Positions 24,022 to 35,702 of a DNA stretch of 64,000 bases are shown in pieces; position 1 is the first letter of the stretch; each line of letters opens with the position of its first letter. The notes beneath the pieces are model-generated. The model was not told where the DNA came from, did not search any database, and saw only the letters and a list, made by a program, of their open reading frames with translations. This stretch comes from Rosellinia necatrix (taxonomy: Eukaryota; Ascomycota; Sordariomycetes; Xylariales; Xylariaceae), in the NCBI GenBank assembly GCA_021209875.1, contig JAGYVD010000004.1, positions 558,001 through 622,000 of the forward strand, written 5' to 3'. The position numbers and the translations under genes were made by a program.

Positions 24022-25568
24022 GCTATGCACAAAAACACTATCTACCTCACTAACTAAGTAGGTAAAGGTACCTAAGTAATCTCTATCTGGTTGGGTAGGT
24101 TAGGTACAAAGTACACCTAATCTACCCCCCATTTTCCCACGGACCCCGCTTCCCTCTGGTCACCATTGAGAATAACGGGAAGACTAAGCCAAACAAGGTG
24201 AAGCACTTTATTCAACCTGTGGCTAAAGTGGACCTAATATGTGTGGCTTGTTCAATCTATCTCGGTTAGATACTAGGTACCTACCTACCTCTTAAACAGA
24301 TAACAATTTGTTTAGTTATCCATAGATGACTTATATATACCAGCATATTCACATACCTTGCAACCTATCTTCCTTGCGCCAAGGAGAACGAGATTTTATA
24401 GTCTTCACAAGATCCCGACGTACATCAGGACGAAAGGCAGTAGCCCCAATGCCACACCATATCGAGGGAAAAAAAAAAAGAGAGAAAAAAAAGCGTAAAG
24501 TTTAACTAAGTGTTTTATAGAGTAGTAGGGTTGTATGTTGGTAATTAATTATGTCCCGAATAACTATTTTGAAAAGTTGCTGAACTTAGAGTGCCTGGCG
24601 CTCGTGGATATCGATGGGCCGGCCTATCAGTTTTTAGGCATTGTAGGCAATCTGTCAGACGTGCATATGTTAGCGAAAATAATGGTCGCTTCCAGAAATG
24701 GTCCAGAGTCTGCATGGGCTTATCAATCCATGAGGTTATGGATCCATCGTGGCAGGACGCATCGCAAAACAAGCTATGTATGCACAGCCCATTACCTATT
24801 TCGAGGGGTATAGAATAAACAAGCGTCCTTACCAAAGGACGCTAGTATCACTGCAAACACTTCCCCCAGCTCTCGTGCAACGCGCACCACGCGAGGATGA
24901 CAGCCAAGCCCACGGCAACCAATCAATTGAAGACAACAACAAGTGAGGCCTCTCGCCTGTGTTCTTGGCTGATATGGTGTGTACTAGCCGCAGAGAATAA
25001 CAACACGGAATAGGAACTATCCTGCGACTACGAAGGTTAGGTATCCAGGCTAGCATGTGGCTATGCGGCGCCTATACACATGCTCCTAACCCTCCTAGCC
25101 AAGCTGTGCCCGTCCCGAGCTGTGCAGGGGATGTATGCCCGAAGCCCTATTGGCCGTTCGTCGGTTGGCTTCATGAATGGGGACCCTGGTGCCTTATCCT
25201 ACTATCGTAGTAGCATCGCCTGCCCAGTCATCATAGTAGCTAAACTATACTATCCGCGAGGCCAGGGTCAGAAGCGTGTATAAATATCAATAACTTGGAT
25301 CCTATTTTGCAAAAACCCTCAAGGGGAACTCACATGAGTCCATTATATTCATATCAACGCATTAATCATCCCTCGACTGTTATTCCGAAGAGCATATCAT
25401 CATAGCGCCAACGATATCAAGTCTTTGTTAATATCTTGCCACGCCCCAATCATCTCACCAGAGTGTTAGTCTCGGGACTGCCGACTGCTTGCTCATTACT
25501 CCAAGTCCGTGGCAATTACGGTTTCCATTTACGGTTTCCATTCTTTCAAGATAATAATAATTCATACA

Positions 25569-25838
25569 ATGCCTCAAAGTCCCTCAACTGCTGCCGACCA
25601 CACGCCGGCATACGCAGCTGCCTCTATCTCTACGACACATCCAGCACTTGTCTGGTCACAACTCCAAGAACAAAAACAGTTGAGAAGACCTACGCGAGGG
25701 AGTCCTATTACGGCACAAGCCCAATCCTCATCTGCTGCCTCTATTCTCTCACATTCCACCACCTATTCACTCCAGAAGGGGCAGTCCGCGTCCGAACCAA
25801 GATCGATCTTTCAGAGGATCAAGGAGAAGTTTCTATGA
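25569..25838 (+). CDS. Small hypothetical protein (89 aa)
   Basis: An ATG-initiated frame begins MPQSPSTAADHTPAY and ends SIFQRIKEKFL. It is rich in Ser, Thr, Gln and Ala with a short basic amphipathic C-terminus, a composition seen in small disordered fungal proteins. The leader before the ATG is AT-rich. A longer frame (25436-25942) overlaps it in another register but looks random. There is no family assignment, and the gene could be spurious. Confidence 0.35.
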   Translation: MPQSPSTAADHTPAYAAASISTTHPALVWSQLQEQKQLRRPTRGSPITAQAQSSSAASILSHSTTYSLQKGQSASEPRSIFQRIKEKFL

Positions 25839-28264
25839 GGGATGCTTGGGCAAATCACCATTCCACAATATTAGGGATACAGATAAATAATAAACATCAT
25901 AAGCGCATATTTAACTTGCCTGAACGGTATACCATGAGATAGGAGGTTCAAAGAGTCCCGCCGATTGGCAGAGCGTATTTAGACAGCGATGTTGTAGAAA
26001 GGAGGAAGTAATCGACACTATAATCACTGTGGCAGATAATAATATAGCACTGTGGGCTGTAAAGTGTGCTCTTACTTTAAAATTTGGTGTATATAATATC
26101 TAAGGAGGGGCCTTAACGTGGCGTAGTCCAGACTCCAGGAATCATTATTGGGGCAAGCCCTCAAAACATCAGAAAGACACACCAATATGAGCCTTTAATT
26201 ATTTGTGAAGGATCAAGGAATAAGTATAAACGCTGGTCATTAGCGAGACATCAGCACTGAATATTTAGCACATATAAAGTACTTCTAAAATAAGTCAACA
26301 TGTTGTATATACCTCCGTGACATTTATCCGGGTCGGCATCCTCGATAAATTTTATGTTCTTGAGATGAGGATGAAATCTACGGCCTATTCATAAAACCTG
26401 ATTATACAAACCATGAAATCATTAAGAATTTGCCTTAACCACGCCACCTACTACTTCATTATATGTCATATAATGAACCATTGTTCATCAAAAGACTCTC
26501 AGAAGCCTAATTTACCTGCAATGGAATGTTTGACAAATTCCACTACATGCCTTACAACGCTGAGCGGTGAGTCCAAGGAGGGGAATGCACGCCGTCGGTC
26601 AGGCCATGGCGAACATGCAGCCCAACAAGGCCTTCCGTACCCCCGGTTATTGCACCCCAGTTCGGCCGGCACCGGTAGCGCTGGAGAGAGTACTGGCCGG
26701 CTCCTACCACGCGTAATGGCAGCCTAGTGAACAGGATAGCCCCGGTACTGCGAAGGTGGTCAAGGGGGGGGGGGGGCTCTCCCGCCGCAGCGAACTAGGC
26801 GCTCGAGAGGGAAAATACCGAGAAGACGAAGACGACGGGGTAAGAGGTGCAACCGTCAGTATTTTTCAATCCTCCAGCAGCCTTTATTCATGAATGGGCG
26901 TATGAGTAAGGGAAATAAGTGTCATAATCCTCAATGCTGATAGTTCCAGAAATGATTTTGTTATTGCATGAGGGGAGTTCCCCCCTCCAAGTTATTTGCC
27001 AGCTATCCCGGCTTATGTACATAGTACTTGAGTTCGTCCCCGGCGGAGGGCTGCAGGCCGAGTTTGGTTCCGTGACACTGGGTCTCGTTCGGGTTCAGGG
27101 GGTTTAGGGGTGGGGGGAGGGGTCGCGAATCAGCGCTGTCTGCATAGAGTCGTTGGATCTACTCGCAGGGGGTGCGATTCACTGAAATCAAGGGTTTTCG
27201 CAACTTGTTGAGGGGTGGCAGAGATAATGTATATTCAATACGTGGTTTGAAATAAGGGGCCTGACGATGGGCTAAGTGATGAGCTTGTGATTGGAAACCA
27301 ACAAAAGCCATCCTGGTTTTGCTGAAACTCCTATCCTTGAAACAATGCTGCATACATCCATCTAACCATGTTGCGATCGCTTTGATTAATTAATTGGAAA
27401 CAAGACAGAGAACTGTCGACCACGTTTTCGTTTCTGCTAGGCTTTCCACGCTACGTATCTCACATTCGGATTATACCGTGATAGAAACAATTTTCCAGTT
27501 CTCCACTCTGAGAGAAATGTTAACGAATCAATTAATGGTATGATGAAATTAGCTCCAACATCATGGTGACAGGTAAATTCTACCTAAATTGCAGGTAACC
27601 GTGAAGCTCAAGGAGCCAATAACAATTATTCATTCACGCATAGAAGAATAATAGGATAAAACTATATCAATCAACGTAACTATAAATTCTTTTAAAGTTT
27701 AACAGTATATCAAACGTGGCGGGTTAGGAAATAAGTGCTAAGTGTATATAGATAGTCTTGGCGTATACGATCTGCGAATATAGCAAGATTACGGGATCTA
27801 CGACCGGACTAGGAACCAATACTAGTCCTGGTGATTTCGGGAACTACAGGCATCAGCCGCCCAAGATCGTATCCCTGCATGATTATTACCTAGTTAGAGA
27901 ATCACCTACGTCTAACATCTAGAGATCAAATCCTCATATCGTTGAAAATAAGAAAATCAAGTTACTATGATTATTGAGCTTTTAGATTCATCATAATTGC
28001 TCTTGCGTCTTCTAACCCCGCCCCCGGAGGCAGGACGATGATTATGAGCAATAACCTATTAAAAGTGATTTTATTTCTTGTGGATGCATCGAGTTAATAA
28101 ATAGCAAACATTTGAATAGAACGCGTATGATTAATGTGTCACGAGGGTCGAAAATGGAATCATGTTAGTTATATGCATTGATATGTTTATATACATCCAA
28201 TCAAAAGTATGTGCAAGAATTGAAAGGCCCCTCCCAGCTGGACCACATGAACAATATCGGTTAT
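25839..28264. other. Gene-poor AT-leaning region with a GC island and a repeat fragment
   Basis: 2.4 kb. A GC-rich island at about 26560-26790 contains a 43-codon frame (26585-26716) and an 11-G run near 26765. A repeat fragment at 26970-27020 resembles 41797-41848. Several G-rich stretches lie at 27040-27130. No confident gene. Confidence 0.5.
26970..27020 (+). repeat. Dispersed repeat fragment (module 2), copy 1
   Basis: A short hairpin (GGGGAGTTCCCCCC) is followed by a CCAGCTATCCCGGCTTATGT segment that aligns with TTAGCTATTCCGGCTTATAT at 41826-41845. Differences are largely transitions. Probably a transposon remnant. Confidence 0.45.
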
Positions 28265-28969
28265 TTAGGGGCTGCAGTTCGAGCCGGACAGAGTCCAGCC
28301 AGTCAGACGGTTAGCGACATCGTCGGAGTAGCAAGCGACGCTACTGAAGCCGTTGTTGAGGTTGCTGTAGTCGACGGAACCGCTGTTGTAGAGGCGGGCG
28401 GCAGCGTAGTAGGCCGCAGACCCGACGCCGCCGTAGTGGCCGGCGGCGGTGTTGAGGGTCTGGCGCAGGCCGTCGCCGAAGGAGGTGCCGGCGACGCCGT
28501 CGGTGATCATCTGGAAGATCTGGTCGCGGCCGCAGGGGTTCGCGCCGGCGCAGGAGCCGGAGCCGTTGTGCGACTGCAGCAAGCCCGGGTTGGTCACACC
28601 GTTGAAGGTCGTCGGCACCCGCACGCAGCCCTTGCTCTCCTGCATCATGACAGCCAGCACGAACCGGCTGTCGACCCCCTGGGCCGACGACACCTGCTGG
28701 ATCGCGTCCCGGATGCTGTTGATCTCGTCGCCCGAGTTGTCAGCGCCCCAGCCGTTCCAGCCGCAGGATTGCTGCATCAGCGGCAGGTTCGCGTTCCAGA
28801 GCTCGTCAAACGAGCCCCAGCCAGAGATATCCGGCCAGCCGGCGCCGGTGGTGCCGTCTCCGCGGTAGTTGTTGTAGACATCGGCAACGCCACGCTGCTG
28901 AAGGCGGGTAGGCGCCGCAGCGGCTAGGCCGGCAAGGGTAGCAAGAGCGAGGATAATGTTCTTGGACAT
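28265..28969 (-). CDS. Secreted lysozyme-like protein with SLT/GH23-type transglycosylase motif
   Basis: Intronless, 234 aa. The signal peptide is MSKNIILALATLAGLAAAAP. The mature part carries FVLAVMMQESKGCVRVP, matching the active-site Glu-Ser motif of soluble lytic transglycosylases, then NPGLLQSHNGSGSC and GRDQIFQMITDGVAGT and a paired-Cys pattern typical of extracellular fungal proteins. Related proteins cleave peptidoglycan (GH23-like), so a role against bacteria or in turnover of bacterial walls is inferred from the fold, not demonstrated. A minus-strand TATAAA lies at 29184-29189. The gene stands alone in gene-poor DNA and is far more GC-rich than its surroundings. Confidence 0.8.
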   Translation of the reverse strand: MSKNIILALATLAGLAAAAPTRLQQRGVADVYNNYRGDGTTGAGWPDISGWGSFDELWNANLPLMQQSCGWNGWGADNSGDEINSIRDAIQQVSSAQGVDSRFVLAVMMQESKGCVRVPTTFNGVTNPGLLQSHNGSGSCAGANPCGRDQIFQMITDGVAGTSFGDGLRQTLNTAAGHYGGVGSAAYYAAARLYNSGSVDYSNLNNGFSSVACYSDDVANRLTGWTLSGSNCSP

Positions 28970-29592
28970 TTTGAGGTTTATTGTAAGTGGTGTCTCAAAA
29001 GGAGGGAAACTAGGAGGGTGTTGTGGGTTGGAAAGTCGGGAATGCCGAAAATGATCTTGTCAAAAGACTTTGAGAAAGTAATGTTGGAAGGAATGTCTGT
29101 AAGGAATGGCTAAAGTTGCATACCTGTGCTTTGATACTGACTGTCTAGACTAGAATCATAATCAATGATGGCGGGCGGCTTCATTTATACAAATTCTAAA
29201 CGTTTTTTTTTTTTTTTCGTTACAGGACTGAGCATCTGACAAACTCATATTCTCACCAAACCCCTCGTGATCAGTTACAGTCTACGGCCGCGCCGCTCTT
29301 CACCTTCCTCTCCAGATATCCTCAAGGTTCCCGCTCCGCCCTTCACCTTCCTCTCCGGATAACTTCAAGGTTATAGCATGCCTATTAAAGAAGCAGTTAA
29401 GGTTAAGAAGGATCGCCTTACACAAGTGAGGGTGTCTCACGGGGCTGAGTGGATAGAGAGTACTAAGGAGGACTCGAACAAGTGCTTGTGCCGGCATTGA
29501 GGTAACTCATTAAGGTAACGTGACATCAATGAGAGGTCTATATGCTTGTTTGAAAATGTGCGATTAATGTACGCTATACGCGACTACGCCTA

Positions 29593-29660
29593 GTCTTCCG
29601 TGGGGGGTGAGGGAGTAAGGGCTGTGTTCAGGGTTATTCGGTGGTGTTTGGGGGTTGTAC
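29593..29660 (+). repeat. Dispersed LTR-like repeat (module 1), divergent copy
   Basis: GAGGGAGTAAGGGCTGTGTTC and the following G/T-rich text resemble the 5' part of the copy at 41250. The match is weaker and shorter than for the other two copies. Confidence 0.3.
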
Positions 29661-31668
29661 TATAATAGTTGTCTGCCGATGGTGTCACAACTAATCCTGA
29701 ATGCCGCCTCACTAGGAAGTCTCAACTTTGATGTTTGCACGATTGAGGTGAAAGTTCGGAGATCAGATGCCTATATAGGAAAGAGGACCTCCAGAGGATT
29801 AATGGTGAAGATCGTCAACCTAGCTTAGTAGACGGAGGATCATCAGGATTAGGACTAACGCTATACCCCTTTCAGGGAATTAGCCTTACGCCCTGGTCTT
29901 CAGCACGATACCGCAGACTTATTAAGGGACGGCATTGAAAGCCATCAGATTTGTGAGAGACTGTTTTGCTAGGATACAAATGTCTGTGATAAAATGCCAT
30001 AAGCCCAGTTCCTGAAGACGGTCAGCGAGTAGATAGTCGCAACAAGCCAAACAGTCTGACAGGAGAGGTTCATGCACCTCATGTGGAGAGATGGAATGAA
30101 CCGGATCTACAAGTACTACTGGCCGGGATCATCAAGAACCACACAGCACCCCTACTCCCGTGCACCCTATGTATATCTCAAAACCCACAGTTCCATCCCT
30201 AATCCCGAGACCGTTGTAACATAATGGAATCGCCCGGATCTGCATATGTATAGGACCGAAATGTTTTGTCAACTCATTATGCGTACCAGCTGTCACGCCT
30301 ACCAGGATTCGACCAAAATTCTACACCATCAACAAGAACGGTAATCGGTATAGTCACGGCTAAGCCGATCCCATGGTAACATGAACAATGGGACGATAAA
30401 GTAAGTGAATAATCTTGATCGCTACTGAATCCAGTATTTGTTCTAAGACAGGAAATACTATTGAGCCTGGGTTTTATCTATTCTTGATCTTAGTGACCCA
30501 GCAAGAGCAATGTTGTTTTCCTTCTAGCTATCACAAACTGTGGTTTCGCTAAACGTTACCAAATCCAAATCGGGGAATCACTCTGGCTGCAATCTGTACT
30601 GGGACCGACATGTCAAACTGCAGCTGTGAATTTTTTGTCGGGAATATGTCCCACCAAAATTTCCATGATTGCCCATCTACCTTCTCAAGCGGGCAACACT
30701 GCAATTGTCGTGCTTAGTTAACACCATGATAACGTTACACCATTGAAGCCGAGCAATATGAATGCAGAGTGTAAAATTTTCCCCAATTATGCCGAGGTGA
30801 TCGGTAGATGAAGGGGTGCCCATTTCCAAACCTCTGGTCAGGTGAGTAGAGGCACAAACCCCGTCCTCCTATTCTACAGAATAAATGTTCAAGAGGTCAC
30901 CAAAACTTGTTTTGGTTTCTACAAGGGACGTACGATCCACTGTCCAGTCAATAGGTACATGCGCGTGGCTTGGTTTTATGGCTGGTTGTGGCTAGGTCCT
31001 TACAATATGCACACATGGCATAAGCGAAATTGCCAAGATAAAAAAAAAATACCTACCGACAGAACCAACGTTCTTGGCATTCCAGTTATGTAATCAAGAC
31101 CTCTCTCCACATCCTCATGTGTAGAGGTAAAAATAGGTTGATCAGACTCCATTTGCACACCACATTAAGCTCAAATACAAATCCTTGACACACATCAAAT
31201 TGCTTTCCCCCAGAACAACTTGTAAAATTTTACCAGCGAATTATCCTGTCAAGTGGCAACCTCTCTGTGACAGGAATCAGGGTGCGTAAACCCAAACTAA
31301 TAAGAAGTCATGATCAATAGGGGGGAGGGAGCCATTTGGACCTGGGCCTTACTGTTTCTCAGACGGAGCAGGCGAGGAATCAGAGGAGGCGCAATAAACC
31401 GTAGAAGGTGCAGTTTCTTCGTTTTATCTGGTTCGGTTCACGATCTACGTAGCCTGGAAGCGAGATTTCAAAAACGCATTTGAACAGTTTGAAGGCTAAA
31501 GACCATCGGAACGGTCTTCGTGCTCGGATATGGGGTTAACGATCAAGGTTTATTGATAGAAATACTTTAGGTTTCTCTAGGTCCGTAGTTGTCACTGCCA
31601 TGGTTGGTCTTGGGTTAGGCCATGGTATTATATGAGATGTGGTAGTTATGCAGAGTGAATAAATAAGC

Positions 31669-31784
31669 TAGTTCGGGGTGGTGGTTAGGGCCTAACAGGG
31701 TGAATAATTAATTCCTGAATGCATAAAGCTCAATCCAGTACTGGAGCCGCCCAATTAACGGGTGGATGCTAGTAGTGTGGTGTT
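31669..31784 (+). repeat. Dispersed LTR-like repeat (module 1)
   Basis: Segments TAGGGCCTAACAGGGT, TCCAGTACTGGA and GATGCTAGTAGTGT line up in order with TAGGGCTCAATAGGGT, TTCTAGTACTAGAA and GTAGCTAGCAGTGT at 41295-41421. The differences are mainly C/T and G/A transitions, as RIP would produce. Confidence 0.5.
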
Positions 31785-33746
31785 TCAGAACGCTATGATA
31801 AAAGAATTTAATAACCAGCGTCCATAACTGACAACTCAATAAAATGGCACAATTGAGAGAAATAATTCTTTGAATAAGCACTTGTATGAGAAAGTTGAGT
31901 ATTAACTTTAAGTACCAACGTCGCGTTAGGTTAAACTGATTATAACATCATGGATTGGGGATTCTAAAGCAGTGCGGTTGGCATCAACCATGAAGACATA
32001 ACCGACAGGGGCTAGTTATTCAGAACATAGAACATAAAGCATAAAGATAGTTCTATTCAGCCTCATAACCTTCTTGAGCCTCAAGATGATTATGTATGTC
32101 CAATCTCCAGCCAGTGCTGAATACAGTATAATTGAGTTATTTGTACGGTTTGGTCGTGTGACTCGCTCGGCTATCCGCAGGCAGGCCAACAACCAAGTTC
32201 GCTAAAGCATATCAGATTCTTGGTATTCTTGGCATGTATGGATAATACACTACAGCCTGGTCCGGGGTGTGCAGTTATAGTTATATATAGTTCTCGTGAA
32301 ATTTCCACATATGACTCCTGCTAGCAATAAGGACGGAGCCTTGATTGCTCATGACTTGATAATAGAATAGGGGCAATCATGATCTACGATGGCGCGCACG
32401 GAGCTAAGGTAAACATAAGAGAAATAGTTAGGGTTTCGTAGACACCCAGGCTAGATATATGATATGGAACTACTCTACTACGGATGTCTAACAGTTAACT
32501 GCCAAGGGGCGCGCATGGACTGGCTAAGCAAGCATATTAATCTTATTTCCTTACATATATACCTGTGTTCCTCTTGATTTCTTCAGAACCTCTTTTAAAG
32601 CTAGCTAGCGTTCGTCCATTGCTTGGGACGGCCAAATCGCTTAAATCACACTTTACCTATTCTTGTCTCTTATTGGGTAGAATATTCCTGACTCCGTATT
32701 CATGCCTTATGTGCTTACTCGTATAGGGCCCTGAACCCGCTACTTATTGCCCATAACCCGTTGCTTTATGAGGTGCAGAGATTACGGATGGGATATCCGC
32801 TGTTACGCAAGTTGGAACCATCAATTCACGGATGTATATGACAGTCCAAAAGACTTGCTTGTGTTGAGGAGTTCAGTGATCACTAGAATCGAGCCATTGC
32901 ACCTATGTCCTCCAGGCACCGGGGTGGCACGGACCCAAGTACCATGCATATAAGCTGGAATAGCTGGTGACCACATTACGAGAAGAAATTATGTCCTCGT
33001 GTAATAAGATCTTCCTTCTATCTACACTACCTGCTCACTATTGTTAGACTGGACTGCGCTTTGCGACCCCTCCTAACCTTACATACCGATTCCTTGTCTT
33101 CTCCATCTGTACTTTCTGCAAGGCTACCTAATAGTATGTTGCTTCCTAGTTTCCTTCCTAAGCGATGATGGCCATCCTTGTAGCTAGCCCTCCTTGTAAG
33201 TGTTCTTTGTTCTTGGGGTGTGCTTGGGTCTGTGCTTACAGAAGGAGCTGGAGATCGTTGTTTAGCAGGGATTCGGGGATGTGACGAAAGTGGAGTGCAC
33301 CCAGGTCTAAACATCACATTCAATAGCAAGCCACTTATCTAATAGCTTTGTTCGTCCACGATGTGACCTAACCTCTTTGAAGCCTACTCAGCTACTCTTG
33401 GCGCGCTATTTCTGGAGGCGCCCGCTAAGATAAACGGGGTCAAGGTGTATGAGCGCCTACCATGCCCCGGTCTAGCGTAGAGATCAACATATTGCTAATG
33501 CAACTGATCGCATATGTACCCTATCATACCTGCGGTCAATATGCAGTTGGCCTGCGGCAAGCGCTGCCATTTCAGCATTGCCACCGCTTGCTCAATGCGT
33601 GGGTGCCTCATTGAATTTTTACCGTCGCCATGCCATGCTCATAAAGGTGGAATGTGTCCCAGCATTTGGTAGATAGTAAAATTCACGAGATCTTCTTCTT
33701 TTATATATGCAACAACTGGGTATCGCCGTGCCCATGTCAATCCAGC

Positions 33747-35630
33747 ATGGCGGCCCATAATCCTAATTATTACTTCAATGGCTATACTATTACCGAGAAT
33801 AACCCTTCGACAGAATACCACGGAGCGGGTGTTGAAGGCGAACGGTGGCTTCCGGAACACTCCCGTTACAACGACTATGATCCGAACGCCGCCAATGTTA
33901 GCGCCTCAAATGAGCCTAAACATGGACCACCAAGCGCCAAGCCGAGTCTTTTCGATAAAATCGAATCTTATTGGATCGCCGAATGGGCTGCGATGGCTCT
34001 TAGCTGGGGCTTTCAAGCAGCGATCCTTTATGTGCTGATACGGATGAACAACCAACCGTTAGAAAAATGGACTGGCCTTATCTCTCTCAACGCCGCAGTG
34101 GCAATATTCAGCACAATCTCACGAAGTTTGCTTCTATACGCTGTAGCTTCATGCATCAGTCAATTAAAATGGCGACTTCTTTATAAGGGCTGCAAATTAC
34201 AGGACTTCGGGATGCTCGATGAGGCAAGCAGGGGACCATGCGGTGCCTTGAAGCTCCTGCTTCGCATGCCGCTTCATCTTGCCGCTCTGGGTGCCTTCAC
34301 CATCATTGTTTCCTCTGCGCTCGGCCCGTTCACACAGCAAGTCATCAAATTCGAGACGAGGACGGTGAACCGACCCATCGATTCGAGCGCCTCCTTCGGC
34401 TTTGCGCATAACTACAGCAGCGATCACTATGAAATGGTGAAGGACTACTCTACCTACAAAAAGTTCGATTTCGCCCTGAGAGCTGCATTTGTGAATGGTC
34501 TTTACAACCTCAGTCTGACGCCAGACTTTGATTGCCCATCGAGTTGCGTATGGCCCGACTCCTACTCGACTCTCGGTTTCGGATACGAGTGTGCGAATGT
34601 AACGGAGGCCACGCTTGCCACTAAGGAATGCTTCTCACTGGCCGGCAACGGCACGCAAACGAATGTGAAGGTGGATGATTACGATACGGAATTGACTCAC
34701 AGATGCGTTATGACGACTCCCGGAAATGTGACAATCAGAACCCAGATCGTGCCGACCATGTCGCAGACCGTTCAGTATGTGTCCAGCAACACGCACGGCT
34801 ACTGGAATGTATCCGATTTAAACACTGTCTACGATGGAGGGTGGCGATCGGATCACCGCCAGCTCCGAAGCGACTTTCTCAACGTGGCTCAGTACCAGGC
34901 CGAGGACCGGTGGGGTTCTTCTTCCGGATACTACATGTCGAATGTCACAGAGTGCACCGTGAGTCTGACGGCTTGGGACTTGTCGAATGTTTCGGCGCAG
35001 GGTAGTAGTTTCTCTGCGCGCCGAGAAAAGATCCCTCTAAGCGCTACTGGCACGATAGATGGGAAGCGGGAGCAGGATAGAGCGCCGTTCTTTAGTGTCT
35101 TCTTCACGAGTGATAACGCGCCAGAGATGTCCATATCACTCCGGGACTGGATGTCGATAACCGCATTCATGATAGCAGAACTATCCGATATTGAGACCGT
35201 CGTAGGTGAATTATCAACAGAGGTCGTGGGGAATATATCCCCTTTGCAGTCTCGGGACACTACAGGCGACATAACGGAATGGCTGGACCGCGTGGTGGGT
35301 TCCATGACAGATAAAGTACGTTCTGGATTGATGAGACAACTCGCATATGGTAGTAGCCAAGAGCAGATCGTCTTCGTTTCGATCAAGTGGGTATGGCTTG
35401 CGCTGCCGTTGGCCACCGAGCTAGCAGCGCTTATAGTGTGTATCGGGACGATTTTAGTATCGACGCTTCGGAAGAATCTGCCAGCGTGGAAGTCGTCACC
35501 TCTGGCCCTACTTTTTCACGAGGCCAGCAGCTCGAGCGACGCGGACGAAAATATAGTAGTGACGAGCAGATTCGCGGAGATACAAGACTTGAACTCCATT
35601 AAAAAGCGAACTGCCCGACTTGTGCAGTGA
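33747..35630 (+). CDS. DUF3176 family multi-pass membrane protein
   Basis: Intronless, 627 aa from the ATG at 33747. Upstream in-frame codons lack an ATG. The N-terminal 65 residues look disordered. Three predicted membrane segments (about 81-100, 112-136, 180-201) contain family hallmarks: AVASCISQLKW, MLDEASRGPCGALKLL and SALGPFTQQ. A large, probably extracytoplasmic region of about 340 residues follows, with many N-glycosylation sequons and paired cysteines. A last membrane segment lies at about 547-572. DUF3176 proteins are common in filamentous ascomycetes, and their function is unknown. It is convergent with the HET-domain gene, with 72 bp between the stop codons. Confidence 0.88.
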   Translation: MAAHNPNYYFNGYTITENNPSTEYHGAGVEGERWLPEHSRYNDYDPNAANVSASNEPKHGPPSAKPSLFDKIESYWIAEWAAMALSWGFQAAILYVLIRMNNQPLEKWTGLISLNAAVAIFSTISRSLLLYAVASCISQLKWRLLYKGCKLQDFGMLDEASRGPCGALKLLLRMPLHLAALGAFTIIVSSALGPFTQQVIKFETRTVNRPIDSSASFGFAHNYSSDHYEMVKDYSTYKKFDFALRAAFVNGLYNLSLTPDFDCPSSCVWPDSYSTLGFGYECANVTEATLATKECFSLAGNGTQTNVKVDDYDTELTHRCVMTTPGNVTIRTQIVPTMSQTVQYVSSNTHGYWNVSDLNTVYDGGWRSDHRQLRSDFLNVAQYQAEDRWGSSSGYYMSNVTECTVSLTAWDLSNVSAQGSSFSARREKIPLSATGTIDGKREQDRAPFFSVFFTSDNAPEMSISLRDWMSITAFMIAELSDIETVVGELSTEVVGNISPLQSRDTTGDITEWLDRVVGSMTDKVRSGLMRQLAYGSSQEQIVFVSIKWVWLALPLATELAALIVCIGTILVSTLRKNLPAWKSSPLALLFHEASSSSDADENIVVTSRFAEIQDLNSIKKRTARLVQ

Positions 35631-35702
35631 CACAGGTTTGGAAATGAATCAATTTAGGCGCGTGATGCCGAAGCGATGCTGTATATTATCAACAGTATAT
35701 GA

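Larger units (their letters stand above)
23721..25568. other. Intergenic with short tandem repeats
   Basis: 1.85 kb upstream of UGO1. It contains a 13-bp x4 repeat (23850-23901), a 7-bp x3 repeat (24001-24021), TAGGTA-type motifs around 24055-24110 and 24277-24300, and A-rich tracts near 24470-24495. Overlapping short ORFs at 24535-24835 lack support. Confidence 0.55.
28970..33746. other. Gene-poor region with degenerate repeats
   Basis: 4.8 kb without a convincing gene. There is a T-run near 29205, and repeat copies at about 29593-29660 and 31669-31784 are related to 41241-41430. Codon-like frames at 30842-31093, 32747-32953 and 33027-33329 (minus) are short and unsupported. It is probably mutated mobile-element DNA. 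Confidence 0.55.

Noticed and set aside
25436..25942. 168-codon plus-strand frame
   Set aside because: No recognisable features and overlaps a more plausible small frame.
28178..28927. 249-codon plus-strand frame
   Set aside because: Antisense shadow of the SLT-like gene.
33027..33329. 100-codon minus-strand frame in gene-poor DNA
   Set aside because: No family signal, no upstream promoter context, no splice partners.
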